Part shown: in pieces, positions 15,874 to 24,200 of the stretch
How positions within the stretch are numbered: the stretch's first letter is position 1
Layout of the letters: each line of letters starts with the position of its first letter
DNA from: Verrucomicrobia bacterium UBA3841
Lineage (GTDB): Bacteria > Verrucomicrobiota > Kiritimatiellia > RFP12 > UBA1067
NCBI GenBank assembly: GCA_002392765.1
Contig: DGHT01000057.1
Span: 1-52,324, forward strand
Reading direction: 5' to 3'
Length of the DNA stretch: 52,324 nucleotides
Position numbers and translations under genes: made by a program
Notes under the pieces: generated by a model
What the model was told of the DNA's origin: nothing
The model's input: the letters and a program-made list of their open reading frames with translations, nothing else
Database searches by the model: none

Positions 15874-16443
15874 TCACGTGCCTTCCACTATGCCGGAGAG
15901 TGGGATGTCGTGCGGACCGGCGGGAATGTCGGACGCAATCTGGAACGGATATGCAACTCCGATTTTGACGGCGTCCGCCGGCGCGGACGCCAGCAAACGG
16001 TCGTACCAGCCGCCGCCGTAGCCAAGGCGTTTTCCGTCGCGTGTAAACGCAAGACCGGGAACAATCCACGCATGGACTTGCGGCGGCTCCACGATGTCGG
16101 CTTCGGACGGTTCGCGTATTCCCATGGGGCCCGTCCTCAGATTGGCGCCGTCAAGGCCCTTCAGCCTCGCGAGTTCGTAAGTCGAACCGTTCCAGCGGGG
16201 CGCGACAACCTCGACGCCCGCGCGAAGCACGTGCTCGATGTATGGATCGATGTTGATTTCGCCTGGCGACGCGAGATAGACGGCCAGCGGCGTACCGTCG
16301 CCAGCGGGAGAAATCTTCTCCCTGACGTCTTTGCGGGCTTTCAGTTTTTCGCAGACGGAGGCGTCGGCGACAGCTTTACTGTCGGGGGACAGCCCGTTTC
16401 TCAATTCCTTCATCTTGCTGCGAAGCGTTTCTTTCTCGCTCAT
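15874..16443 (-). CDS. 5-formyltetrahydrofolate cyclo-ligase (MTHFS) family
   Basis: The 189-residue protein contains the family signature GLAFTRDGKRLGYGGGWYDRLL near the C-terminus and the N-terminal helix KETLRSKMKELRNGLS. The enzyme converts 5-formyl-THF with ATP to 5,10-methenyl-THF, returning folate to the one-carbon pool. Size is typical. The ATG at 16441-16443 has GGAGGAAG just upstream. It follows the SWIM-protein gene after 26 bp on the same strand and is the last gene of that run. Confidence 0.92.
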   Translation of the reverse strand: MSEKETLRSKMKELRNGLSPDSKAVADASVCEKLKARKDVREKISPAGDGTPLAVYLASPGEINIDPYIEHVLRAGVEVVAPRWNGSTYELARLKGLDGANLRTGPMGIREPSEADIVEPPQVHAWIVPGLAFTRDGKRLGYGGGWYDRLLASAPADAVKIGVAYPFQIASDIPAGPHDIPLSGIVEGT

Positions 16444-16469
16444 CTTCCTCCGATTTCTCTTCGCTTGTT

Positions 16470-17492
16470 TTATGCTTTCAAGTTCCTTTCGAGAATCTCG
16501 ATTTTCGCGAGCAGATCCCGTATGCGCGAATCCGCCTTGCCGCGTTCCATTGCACTCACAACGGCCTGATACGTTCCCAGCCTTTCGCCGAATGCCTGCT
16601 GGGAAAGCCCCAGCCTAATGCGGAGCGTCTTGACGCGCACGGCGAGAGGAATGCGCTCCCTGACATCCTGCACGACATCGGGATCGGGCTTCTTTTCGAG
16701 CTTCTTCGGCGGCTTAGTCGAAACTGTCCGGACGTCCTGCGGCAGGGTCGCGCGTCCCGCGTGACCGGTTTCCCCGGCATCGTCCAGCGCGATGCCGAAC
16801 ACGTCGCCGAGATCGGCGTTGTCCAGTTCGTTCGCCGCACCGTCCGTAAGCGTATCGACGACCTCCGTCGAGACTATCGAATCCGGATTGATTCCGCGCA
16901 GCGTAAAGAAGAGTTCGGGATTGCTGTCGAGCCGCGCGCCGATTCCGTAGAGAACTGCCGCGACGTGCTTGCAGCAGGAGGCGCCGTCGGGACACGAACA
17001 GTCGAAATGTATCTCGCGCGGCTTCGGGAAGAGTCCTGTCTCGGGATTGCAGAAATCCTCGAGCATCTCCTTGGGGAGTTTCCCCTGCGCAAGCGCCATA
17101 AGAGACGATATCTTCCCGGACGAGCGTTTCACAAGCGCATCCCACGGATCCTTTTTCATCTTGTCTATGCGGATGACGACTTCATACGGACTCCGTCCGC
17201 TTCCGATCACGAGGGCGCCGACCGCGCCTTCTTGAATCTTGAGATCGATCACCGAGCCGCTGCGCACATAGGATCGGCCGCGTTCCAGGCGGTAGGCGAA
17301 ATCGCGGTACGCCTCGATGTTGTCGCACCACGCCTTGCCCCAGAAGGTCTTCGCGATTGTGCGTCCCTCAAGCTCGACTGGCGAGAGGTCGGCGCCCTTC
17401 TTCCGCAGGCGCGCAATCGTCTTCGCGGCCTTCTGCTGCCGTTCCCACACCGTGGGCTGCGGCTTGAACCCCCAAAATCCGTATCTGCTCAT
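16470..17492 (-). CDS. SWIM zinc-finger protein with C-terminal HTH domain
   Basis: The 340-residue protein begins in the manner of SNF2-associated SWIM proteins (GFWGFKPQPTVWERQQKAAK, then TFWGKAWCDNIE). The SWIM zinc site is CSCPDGASCCKH (about residues 164-175), followed by a helix. A linker leads to an XRE-type helix-turn-helix at about 285-340 (RIRLGLSQQAFGERLGTYQAVVSAMERG). The HTH fusion is an extra not needed for the SWIM role. These proteins usually neighbour a SNF2-family helicase; here the helicase is 6.7 kb upstream at 24201-26933 with modification genes between. It starts 3 nt after the ASCH-RadC stop. Confidence 0.88.
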   Translation of the reverse strand: MSRYGFWGFKPQPTVWERQQKAAKTIARLRKKGADLSPVELEGRTIAKTFWGKAWCDNIEAYRDFAYRLERGRSYVRSGSVIDLKIQEGAVGALVIGSGRSPYEVVIRIDKMKKDPWDALVKRSSGKISSLMALAQGKLPKEMLEDFCNPETGLFPKPREIHFDCSCPDGASCCKHVAAVLYGIGARLDSNPELFFTLRGINPDSIVSTEVVDTLTDGAANELDNADLGDVFGIALDDAGETGHAGRATLPQDVRTVSTKPPKKLEKKPDPDVVQDVRERIPLAVRVKTLRIRLGLSQQAFGERLGTYQAVVSAMERGKADSRIRDLLAKIEILERNLKA

Positions 17493-17495
17493 TGT

Positions 17496-18386
17496 TTACT
17501 CTTTCGATGAATTGACGATTGTGAACCTGAAGTCCGATCCAAGTATCAAATGGTCGAGAAGCGAGACGCCGAGCATCTTGCCAGTCTCGCGCAGTTTTTT
17601 GGTCGTGGCAATGTCCGCCACGCTCGGCGTCAGGTCGCCCGATGGATGGTTGTGCGCAACGACGATGGAACGTGCACCCGCCTTGAGCGCTTCGCCGAAC
17701 ACCTCGCGGGGATCGACAGCAGTTGTACCATTTTCATGTCCGAGCGAAACGAGTACAGGCACCGAGAGCGCACAGCCGGCATCGTCAAGGGGCAGCACGA
17801 AGAAGCCTTCCATCCTGCCAGTGATCGGAACCGCCGCGTGAAAAAGTCGCGCCGCATCCTCCGCCGTCGCGACCTGCTCGCCTACGCATCGCGCAAGGGC
17901 GTCCGCCGCCGCCACCTGCGCGGCCAGCGATTCTGGCATCTGCCACATTCCCACATTGCCCCCGCACGAAATCGTCCGGTCAAAACACGCCACCTCCGAC
18001 AAATCCCACCAATATTCGTATCCCTCGTCCCACTGGCAGGGCGGGCGCGCCGCATTGTCCCCCTCCAACCGCAAATCATTTCGCCCGCGAGCCTCGTAAT
18101 CGCAAGCCCCGACGATCTTCCCCGGCCAGTCCTTCACGTCGCCCCATGCGGGAATTCGCTCAAACTCCTCCTCCGGCAGCGCATGCGCCGCCCACTGCAA
18201 GAAATTACCGTACTCCTCCTTGCAAAACGACTTCGAGCAACTGACCGCACACCTCCCCTTTGCGGGCTTGGGGCACGCGCTGCGGTTCTCGACGCGCTTG
18301 ATTCCAAGCATGATGAGAACGGCATAAGGCCCGGTGCATGTAAAGGCGGAGGGGATCATTTTGCAGTTGTCACATGGCGTTGTCAT
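17496..18386 (-). CDS. ASCH domain-RadC/JAB domain fusion protein
   Basis: The N-terminal half (about residues 14-150) carries the ASCH/PUA-like hallmark GxKxxExR as GIKRVENR (28-35) with flanking GPYAVLIML; ASCH domains are thought to bind RNA or modified bases. The C-terminal half (about 165-296) is a RadC-type JAB domain with a complete metal site: E193, H245, H247 and D251 in AHNHPSGDLTPS. The ATG at 18384-18386 overlaps the preceding stop and lacks a ribosome site. A second ATG at 18357-18359 is possible and matches the start of the truncated copy at 19384-19587. CDNC near the N-terminus and other Cys pairs might bind metal. The fusion is unusual. Confidence 0.82.
   Translation of the reverse strand: MTTPCDNCKMIPSAFTCTGPYAVLIMLGIKRVENRSACPKPAKGRCAVSCSKSFCKEEYGNFLQWAAHALPEEEFERIPAWGDVKDWPGKIVGACDYEARGRNDLRLEGDNAARPPCQWDEGYEYWWDLSEVACFDRTISCGGNVGMWQMPESLAAQVAAADALARCVGEQVATAEDAARLFHAAVPITGRMEGFFVLPLDDAGCALSVPVLVSLGHENGTTAVDPREVFGEALKAGARSIVVAHNHPSGDLTPSVADIATTKKLRETGKMLGVSLLDHLILGSDFRFTIVNSSKE
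18186..18361. repeat. 176-bp direct repeat, copy A (5' part of the ASCH-RadC gene)
   Basis: Aligns without gaps to 19402-19577, with about 21 mismatches by eye. It covers the ASCH start and first 60 or so codons. Confidence 0.85.
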
Positions 18387-19365
18387 TAAACGACAGCTTC
18401 AGCATATTGGCCGCCCCCGCATGAAGAAGTGACCGTATCGTAACTGCGGCAAAACTAGCGGTTTGACCTTTGGTGAGGGCTATCGGTTGTTTTCGCGGGA
18501 TTTTGAGCTCGTCAAGCACAGCGTCAAGCATATCATCGATTGTCCATTTCGTGAGCGCCTCGCCTGGAATAGGGACCCCAAACCCCGTGTGCATAAAGCA
18601 ATTGCCGACTGGCACGAATCCGCCTGTAATCACACCATCCAGCAAAAGGGGGAACTTGCTCATATTCCGCTCGAGGAGGAAGAACTTCTCATCTGTCAGC
18701 ATGTCGCGGCATTTCATTCCGCATCCAGGCACCAGTTCATCAATCCTCGCCCACGAGTAGCGCAAGCGGCTCAGCCTCTTCATCGAGGCGTCGTAATCGG
18801 GATTCTTGCCGGGTTTGGTCTCCCTGATCGCCCGGTCAACAGGAACAAAGCCGCAGGAATCGTCGTACATGCAGGCGAAGTCAGCAATGGCGAAACCCTC
18901 GTTTTCGGAGAATGCAGCCCGTCTCCGCCAGTCAAGTCCGATACGCGCGGCGGCGGCGGCATATTGACCCCGAGGCACAATCGGCTGCACGCAGTCCGTC
19001 ATGAACTTGTCGAGCTGGCGACGCGCATTGCGGTATTCCTGTACCTTCGCCTCGCGCTTGGCCTTGCTCTTGCACCATGAGAAATCCGTCGTGCCCGAAG
19101 CATCGGAGCGAGCCTCCTCGCTCTGCAGGAAGTCAAGACGGGCGATGGCCGCATTGGCCGCCCGGCGAAACTTGTTAGTCTTGAACGGCCCGATGCCACG
19201 CTCATGACATTCGAGCATATACTGCCATGCTTCAAGGCAGTCGGCGTTCTCGGCAAGCTCCCTGATGATCCGCGCCCCCTCGGCGATCTGCTTTGAAGAC
19301 GCCGCTTCGCCGTCTATCAGACGGCGCGCGTACTCGAGTTGCTCCTTGGTTTTTGCGTCTTGCAT
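18370..19365 (-). CDS. Hypothetical protein between two ASCH copies
   Basis: The 331-residue product is not recognised. It starts MQDAKTKEQLEYARRL at an ATG (19363-19365) with AAGGA upstream. The first 80 residues are helical with a Sel1-like look (EAWQYMLECHERGIGP). The middle is basic and rich in Arg/Lys (SKAKREAKVQEYRNARRQL), and the C-terminal half mixes Cys residues with strands (GCGMKCRDML, GGFVPVGNCFMHTGFGVPIPG). There is no signal peptide or membrane segment, so it is probably cytoplasmic. Its end overlaps the ASCH-RadC start. It lies exactly between the two halves of a 176-bp repeat, as if inserted beside the ASCH gene. Confidence 0.7.
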   Translation of the reverse strand: MQDAKTKEQLEYARRLIDGEAASSKQIAEGARIIRELAENADCLEAWQYMLECHERGIGPFKTNKFRRAANAAIARLDFLQSEEARSDASGTTDFSWCKSKAKREAKVQEYRNARRQLDKFMTDCVQPIVPRGQYAAAAARIGLDWRRRAAFSENEGFAIADFACMYDDSCGFVPVDRAIRETKPGKNPDYDASMKRLSRLRYSWARIDELVPGCGMKCRDMLTDEKFFLLERNMSKFPLLLDGVITGGFVPVGNCFMHTGFGVPIPGEALTKWTIDDMLDAVLDELKIPRKQPIALTKGQTASFAAVTIRSLLHAGAANMLKLSFNDNAM

Positions 19366-19383
19366 AGATTTTTCCTTTTCAAT

Positions 19384-19587
19384 TTACAAAGATCTTGTAC
19401 ACGCCGCCCACTGCAAAAAATTGCCGTGCTCCTCCTTGCAGAACGACTTCGAGCAACTGACTGCGCACCTCCCATTCGCGGGCACTGGCATCGCGCTGCG
19501 GTTCTCCACGCGCTTGATTCCAAGCATGATGAGAACCGCATACGGCCCAGTGCATGTAAAAGCGGAGGTTATCATTTCAAGATGCAC
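19384..19587 (-). pseudogene. Truncated copy of the ASCH domain
   Basis: The 67-codon frame repeats the N-terminus of the ASCH-RadC protein (SAFTCTGPYAVLIMLGIKRV onward) through NFLQWAA, then diverges and stops. Its MITSAF start overlaps the stop of the small gene upstream (ATGA), which suggests this was the original position of the ASCH start. It lacks about half of the ASCH domain and all of RadC, so it is probably non-functional. Confidence 0.75.
19402..19577. repeat. 176-bp direct repeat, copy B (truncated ASCH)
   Basis: Ungapped match to 18186-18361. The abrupt end of similarity at 19402 marks a recombination breakpoint. Confidence 0.85.
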
Positions 19588-19805
19588 TCCTTTAGATCGT
19601 ATTGAATCGTATGCGACTCACCGCCTATCTCAACACACCAGCCGTCAACGGCTCCCTCTCTTAAATCGTACGTGTCGATCTTCTCGGATATCTGCTTCTC
19701 GATCCATGCAATGGCTGCGCTTCTGCTCTTAAACGCCTCCACATCTATTGTATCTGGCTCCATATCCACGGCCTCGCGAATTGTCACCACATATATTGGT
19801 TTCAT
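19572..19805 (-). CDS. Small hypothetical protein
   Basis: A 77-residue protein starting MKPIYVVTIREAVD at an ATG (19803-19805) with a strong GGAGG site directly upstream. An upstream in-frame extension is unlikely because it lacks such a site and overlaps the restriction gene. It is acidic with an alternating strand-helix pattern and one Trp-Cys pair (DGWCVEIGG). No family is recognised. The stop overlaps the ATG of the truncated ASCH copy, so it was once coupled to the ASCH gene. Confidence 0.7.
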   Translation of the reverse strand: MKPIYVVTIREAVDMEPDTIDVEAFKSRSAAIAWIEKQISEKIDTYDLREGAVDGWCVEIGGESHTIQYDLKECILK

Positions 19806-19836
19806 CTTGCCTCCTTTGTGCATGCATCCATATTGT

Positions 19837-22635
19837 TTACTCATCACATTGATGCCGGACAGGGGACAGACGCAGGTTATGCAATATTTTAGTTGCAGAC
19901 AACACCTGTTCAAAGCGAGACTCGAAACCATACGCCTTTAAAACAGTACGTTCAAAGTTCAATCGTTCTTCGTTTCGACATTCTTCTTCAAAACGCAGTA
20001 CCGGCCTTGCCAGCAATTTTGAAAACGCTTTTTTAATTGCCCTCGATTGATTCTTAGCTAGTAAGAGCGGATTTAGCATCTGAAGACCATCTTTAAGCTT
20101 TGTAGCGCTCAAATCAAGCACTCCCTCGCCGCGGCCGAATCCTAATGCCTCAAGGAAGAAGCATCCAACGAATGAACAAAGCAATGCGTGGCATAGCTCA
20201 ACATCGACTGCCTCGCATTTCTTCGTCAACCGTATTAATCTTTGGTTCACAAATGCAGGTTCCAGCATCCGCATGAAGAATAGCCGTTCACCAGGATTCA
20301 TCGAAACGGCTATGTCGGCCCTTGTCGCAGAATTCATTTCATACCAATGCCGCCCTGCGCGCACCAATACCTCGGGAAGTGGATGTCCCTTGCCGTTGAC
20401 ATCTCGTCCAAACCGATCTATCCATGCAAGGGCACCAACACAGTTGTCTCTCCGCAATTCTTCTATGGTCTTTCCACAACAAAACGCTACACCATCTGCG
20501 TTGGCAATCAAGTTTTTAACTTCAGATGCGGTCTTGATTACAGGGGACAGGAATTGCTTCTCTATAGTTGCTGCTGCGGCCGATGTAGGATAGAACATCT
20601 TATCCCAACCCCTTCTCTCTCCTCTTGCAATCTGAAAGAAGTCTGACGCAGGCACAAGCTTTGCTCGGATTTCGGCAAGCCAATCAAGCGGAGCGAAACA
20701 GGTCGTCCACGCCAAGCCAAGCTCGTCAAGCATGCGGATACTCTCTGTAGATTGCCTCCTAATTGAGAATCCGTCAGAAGCATTACCCCTTGCAATAATC
20801 GCAGAAGAAATTTCTCCGAGATATTTATCCGTCCATTCGGCAATCGGCTTCTCGGTTAATGCAAACGACACTGACTCATCCAGTCGCCCCTGTTTTGAAT
20901 TATCATCCTCATCCCGTCTACGGAGCACGACAAGATTTGTCACTACTTTGGCATTTCCGAACCAACGCCCGTTCATGCTCGCGATGACGCACTCGAAACG
21001 AAAGCGACAAGCGAGCTCACGCCTGAATGCCCGTGCCCAGCCGGCACCAAGCCAAGCGTTCGGCAGCACTAATCCCAGCCTTCCACTGGGACCCAGAAGA
21101 TCAGATAGATGCAGAACTATAGGCACAAGAAAGTCTGCTTTTGCATCTTTAGCGAGAGAAAGCGCCGACGTTACCATATTAGTGTCATCAACATAGTTGT
21201 CTTTCCAATGCTCAAACCTGATAAAAGGAGGATTGACCACAATGGCCGAGAACGTTGGAAGCGTCTCCTTAACAAGAGCACCGGTACGCGGGCTAACGAA
21301 CGAAATCTCTTCTCCAACCTTCAGGGTCAAGGCGTCCTTTCGAAATATGCGAATTACTTCATCAAGATTATTGCCCGACGAAAGTGCAAGGGTGGCAAAC
21401 TGCAACGGTGCGCTAAATCTGTCGCTTGCCCATGTATTTCGATAGCACTTCTCTTCTGAAACACCAAGACGACGGCGCTCATCCATAATGGCTCTTGCAA
21501 GCGTCCCGGTACCACAACACGGGTCAAGCACGTCATCATTCTCGGCATCGTCAATAACAAGCCTAGCAAGCAAGTCCGCAAGTTGTTTGGGCGTCGGGAA
21601 CTGACCCAAAGCCTTCATCCTAAACCTACTCTGGAGCTGCTGAACTATACAATGCAATTCTGCCTGTGGAAGCGATGCAATTCGAACGACGGAAAGCAAC
21701 TTGTTAAAAGCCGCTAACTCCCTCCAGGCGGCATCTGGCACAGTCTGTAAGTCTGCCCGCGAATGCAGCATAAGAGCAAAATCATGTTTCGCGGAAAGAC
21801 TGTCACAAAATTTATCGAATGAAGATGGAGTAGTTAAATCATCGAAGTCATCAACCTTCCAGGCATCATGCTCAAAAGTTTTCATGTAATGGACAAACAA
21901 TATCCTTAGCGCCCAATGATAGGCGGTTTCGGATGCCTTGACAGACACTGCTGCCTCATCAACCGAAGCATTTATGTCTGGGTGCTCATCTCTCACCGAC
22001 ATCCACCACGCATCAAGACTCGCTCTAAACCGGCCATTACCCACATATTGCTTTCGCAGCGATTTTTCAATGTGAGGCTGGGATGCATTTAATACTGCGC
22101 TGACAAGGCCATCAAGCTGATCGGTAGTTCTCGCATCTGAGAGAAATGCCCCTTTCGACATCAATTCTTCTACCTTCAAAATAATTGACCGTAACGTAGA
22201 CTTCCAAACCTTAGTCATTCTTTGGAGGGTATCGCGTGACGTAATCTCCGGGTTAGTCCACCTGCATCCCTCCTGCCACACTCCGCCAGAATCAAGTACA
22301 TGTAGAACAGCGACCCGGCCATTCCATACAACAAATGACTTGGTATTCATTCGCCGAGCTTTCTCTTTGGCGTTCTCAAGGAGTTTAGTGTCAGCAATGT
22401 CAGTCTCTGGAGTCTTAAGTTCCCATCCCTGTATGATCAAGCGCTCGCTTGCATCTCCGAATAGCAGGACATCAGGAAAAAGCGTTGAAGATCCTTCTTT
22501 GGCCGTGCCAAACTCTCCTCCTGCGCTCTTGACGCAATAGTTGACAGACTTATCTGAAACTATCCGATTAATTTCCGATATGATCTGAATGCCCCACGCC
22601 CGCTCGTTGAATATTGGCTTCTCTCCGTTTTTCAT
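19837..22635 (-). CDS. Type IIG restriction enzyme/N6-adenine DNA methyltransferase
   Basis: A 932-residue fused enzyme. The N-terminus has a PD-(D/E)xK-type nuclease site (P54-D55, E72-L-K74 in QGWELK). A helical connector follows, then the methyltransferase: motif X GQFPTP (344-349), motif I DPCCGTG (371-377) for AdoMet and catalytic motif IV NPPF (468-471). The C-terminal third would be the target-recognition region (RGERRGWDKMFYP and beyond). This order is typical of single-chain restriction-modification enzymes. GC content is clearly lower than in neighbouring housekeeping genes, suggesting acquisition. The ATG overlaps the stop of the upstream methyltransferase gene (ATGA). Confidence 0.88.
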   Translation of the reverse strand: MKNGEKPIFNERAWGIQIISEINRIVSDKSVNYCVKSAGGEFGTAKEGSSTLFPDVLLFGDASERLIIQGWELKTPETDIADTKLLENAKEKARRMNTKSFVVWNGRVAVLHVLDSGGVWQEGCRWTNPEITSRDTLQRMTKVWKSTLRSIILKVEELMSKGAFLSDARTTDQLDGLVSAVLNASQPHIEKSLRKQYVGNGRFRASLDAWWMSVRDEHPDINASVDEAAVSVKASETAYHWALRILFVHYMKTFEHDAWKVDDFDDLTTPSSFDKFCDSLSAKHDFALMLHSRADLQTVPDAAWRELAAFNKLLSVVRIASLPQAELHCIVQQLQSRFRMKALGQFPTPKQLADLLARLVIDDAENDDVLDPCCGTGTLARAIMDERRRLGVSEEKCYRNTWASDRFSAPLQFATLALSSGNNLDEVIRIFRKDALTLKVGEEISFVSPRTGALVKETLPTFSAIVVNPPFIRFEHWKDNYVDDTNMVTSALSLAKDAKADFLVPIVLHLSDLLGPSGRLGLVLPNAWLGAGWARAFRRELACRFRFECVIASMNGRWFGNAKVVTNLVVLRRRDEDDNSKQGRLDESVSFALTEKPIAEWTDKYLGEISSAIIARGNASDGFSIRRQSTESIRMLDELGLAWTTCFAPLDWLAEIRAKLVPASDFFQIARGERRGWDKMFYPTSAAAATIEKQFLSPVIKTASEVKNLIANADGVAFCCGKTIEELRRDNCVGALAWIDRFGRDVNGKGHPLPEVLVRAGRHWYEMNSATRADIAVSMNPGERLFFMRMLEPAFVNQRLIRLTKKCEAVDVELCHALLCSFVGCFFLEALGFGRGEGVLDLSATKLKDGLQMLNPLLLAKNQSRAIKKAFSKLLARPVLRFEEECRNEERLNFERTVLKAYGFESRFEQVLSATKILHNLRLSPVRHQCDE

Positions 22636-24158
22636 GAGACCTCCCTGTGCATTAAAATACCATTAAGTCGTGACATTGCAACACCCATGTAGTCAATCGC
22701 CCCTTCTTTGAAGAGTGCGACGTCTTCATTTTTCTCAATCCCAACAAAATGTCTGCCTTCCATTGCGGCTGCCAACAGAAAGCTTCCGCTCCCAAATGCG
22801 TTGTCGAGAACTATTTCTCCGGGGTTTGAAAATGTCTTAACAAGATAGCGGCCCAGTTCTACAGGCTTTTGTGTCGGATGCCAAACGGCACCTTCGCTCT
22901 CAGCGGTCTTAAAATAAACTACATCGGTTGGATATCGTTTGCCATCACTTTGTACATGTACAGGGCGAAAGTCCCCATACGATCCTGACAACTGATTTTT
23001 TCGAACACCCTTGTCGTATGGCACACCCTCGCCCATAACGGGATTATATGTACAACGACGTCCGTAGAAGACGCATACATCTTCGTGCTTGCGCAACGGC
23101 TGAACTTTAGCGTTGAGAAAATTTGTAGGCTTAGACTTAACCCACACAATCTTATATTTGAACCAATCAGGGTTGCTCAACACGAGTTTTGCAGTAAATA
23201 AACCTTGGGAAGTTAGCACAACTGAACCATTAGGTTTGAGAACACGCATATATTCGTTCCATAGCGAATCCAGAGGTATTACTGAATCCCACTTGTTTTG
23301 CGTAGTCCCATACGGCAAGTCACAAAGTATCATATCAATAGAGGCTGCAGGGAACATTGGAAGAATTTTTAGACAATCACCCTGAAAGATTCTATCCTTT
23401 ATTTCCTCCATTGACATCGCTGAAACCGGGATCTCCCTTACAGGGACAACCTCTGTCGCTAACGAATTAATATAATTTTGTTCTTCATCACCATTCAGCA
23501 GCTCCATAGATGAAAATAAATTAAATTTCATCTGCACCGCCGCTTCGCAGACGCGGAGGCGGTTGCGCGGGACTTTGGAGAGATCGGAGGGAAGGTAATG
23601 CTCGAGCGGCGCGAATTCGCCGTCGGCCTTGAACTGCTCGATGGCCTTCTTCACCTTCGCCGAGCGTCCACCGAAGTCCGCCGCGCGCGCAATTACGAAC
23701 GGGTCGTCGAGGCGAGTGCCGTATTCAAGGTATTTTGTCTTGAAAACGTAGTAGCTGGAGCCATGCGGCGCGGTCGGAGTCCGCGCCCTACCATTCTTTG
23801 CGCTCTTTGCGTTCTTTGCGGCTAAAACACCTGAAGGATAACCATATTCGCTGATCAGCTCCTCACGGGTCTTGATTCCAATGAATTCCGCCTCAAACGC
23901 ATGCCGCGTGCCCTTTACATCCGCGTAGAGCCAAAGCTCCTTGATGGACGCGAACGACTTTTCATCAAACTCATCCCCGTCCTTCACTGGGTAGTTGTAG
24001 ATGCCGTGTCGCTTGATCCAGGCGAGCTGCTTTGCCTTGTATGTGCCGACAAGGACGGCGGACGGCGTGCGCGGTGCGCCCGCCCTACCAGTCTCCTCGA
24101 CCTGAGCGTTCTTCGGCGCAACTTTATGCGGTTTTCTCTTCAAAAGTTTCTGTGCCAT
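22632..24158 (-). CDS. Chimeric DNA methyltransferase (beta-class order) with unknown N-terminal domain
   Basis: I place the start at the ATG at 24156-24158 (508 residues) because GGAG lies 7 nt upstream. Residues about 255-508 form a DNA methyltransferase with catalytic DLPYG (280-284) before the AdoMet motif DNAFGSGSFL, the beta-class order of N6-adenine or N4-cytosine enzymes. Residues 1-215 are a different module (YKAKQLAWIKRHGIYNYPV, SSYYVFKTKYLEYGTRLDDPF) of unknown function. Base composition switches from GC-rich to AT-rich near 23,525, exactly between the two modules. Two short palindromic repeats are inserted in frame in the N-terminal module. It is co-transcribed with the type IIG enzyme. 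Confidence 0.85.
   Translation of the reverse strand: MAQKLLKRKPHKVAPKNAQVEETGRAGAPRTPSAVLVGTYKAKQLAWIKRHGIYNYPVKDGDEFDEKSFASIKELWLYADVKGTRHAFEAEFIGIKTREELISEYGYPSGVLAAKNAKSAKNGRARTPTAPHGSSYYVFKTKYLEYGTRLDDPFVIARAADFGGRSAKVKKAIEQFKADGEFAPLEHYLPSDLSKVPRNRLRVCEAAVQMKFNLFSSMELLNGDEEQNYINSLATEVVPVREIPVSAMSMEEIKDRIFQGDCLKILPMFPAASIDMILCDLPYGTTQNKWDSVIPLDSLWNEYMRVLKPNGSVVLTSQGLFTAKLVLSNPDWFKYKIVWVKSKPTNFLNAKVQPLRKHEDVCVFYGRRCTYNPVMGEGVPYDKGVRKNQLSGSYGDFRPVHVQSDGKRYPTDVVYFKTAESEGAVWHPTQKPVELGRYLVKTFSNPGEIVLDNAFGSGSFLLAAAMEGRHFVGIEKNEDVALFKEGAIDYMGVAMSRLNGILMHREVS
23767..23820. repeat. In-frame palindrome plus three 9-bp units in the methyltransferase gene
   Basis: A perfect 7-bp stem (GGCGCGG 23767-23773 with CCGCGCC 23781-23787) is followed by TTCTTTGCG, CTCTTTGCG and TTCTTTGCG at 23794-23820. 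On the coding strand the units encode a repeated Ala-Lys pattern (AAKNAKSAKN), then GRARTPTAP. Confidence 0.7.
24057..24090. repeat. Second in-frame imperfect palindrome in the methyltransferase gene
   Basis: The coding strand begins TGGTAGGGCG as does the palindrome at 23767-23792 and encodes the similar peptide GRAGAPRTPSA. The arms are imperfect (GGCGG...CCGCC). It is near the 5' end of the gene. Confidence 0.5.
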
Positions 24159-24182
24159 CAATTTCTCCAAAATTATGAATAT

Positions 24183-24191
24183 ATTATATCA
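24183..24191 (-). promoter_or_regulatory. Promoter of the methyltransferase/restriction unit
   Basis: Minus-strand TGATATAAT (hexamer 24183-24188) in the gap between the SNF2 stop and the methyltransferase ATG, leaving a leader of about 18 nt with GGAG. No clear -35. Confidence 0.6.
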
Positions 24192-24200
24192 AACCTACGG

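Noticed and set aside
23794..23820. Tandem 9-mers as a CRISPR array
   Set aside because: Units are directly adjacent with no spacers and no cas genes are present; they are microrepeats inside a coding sequence.
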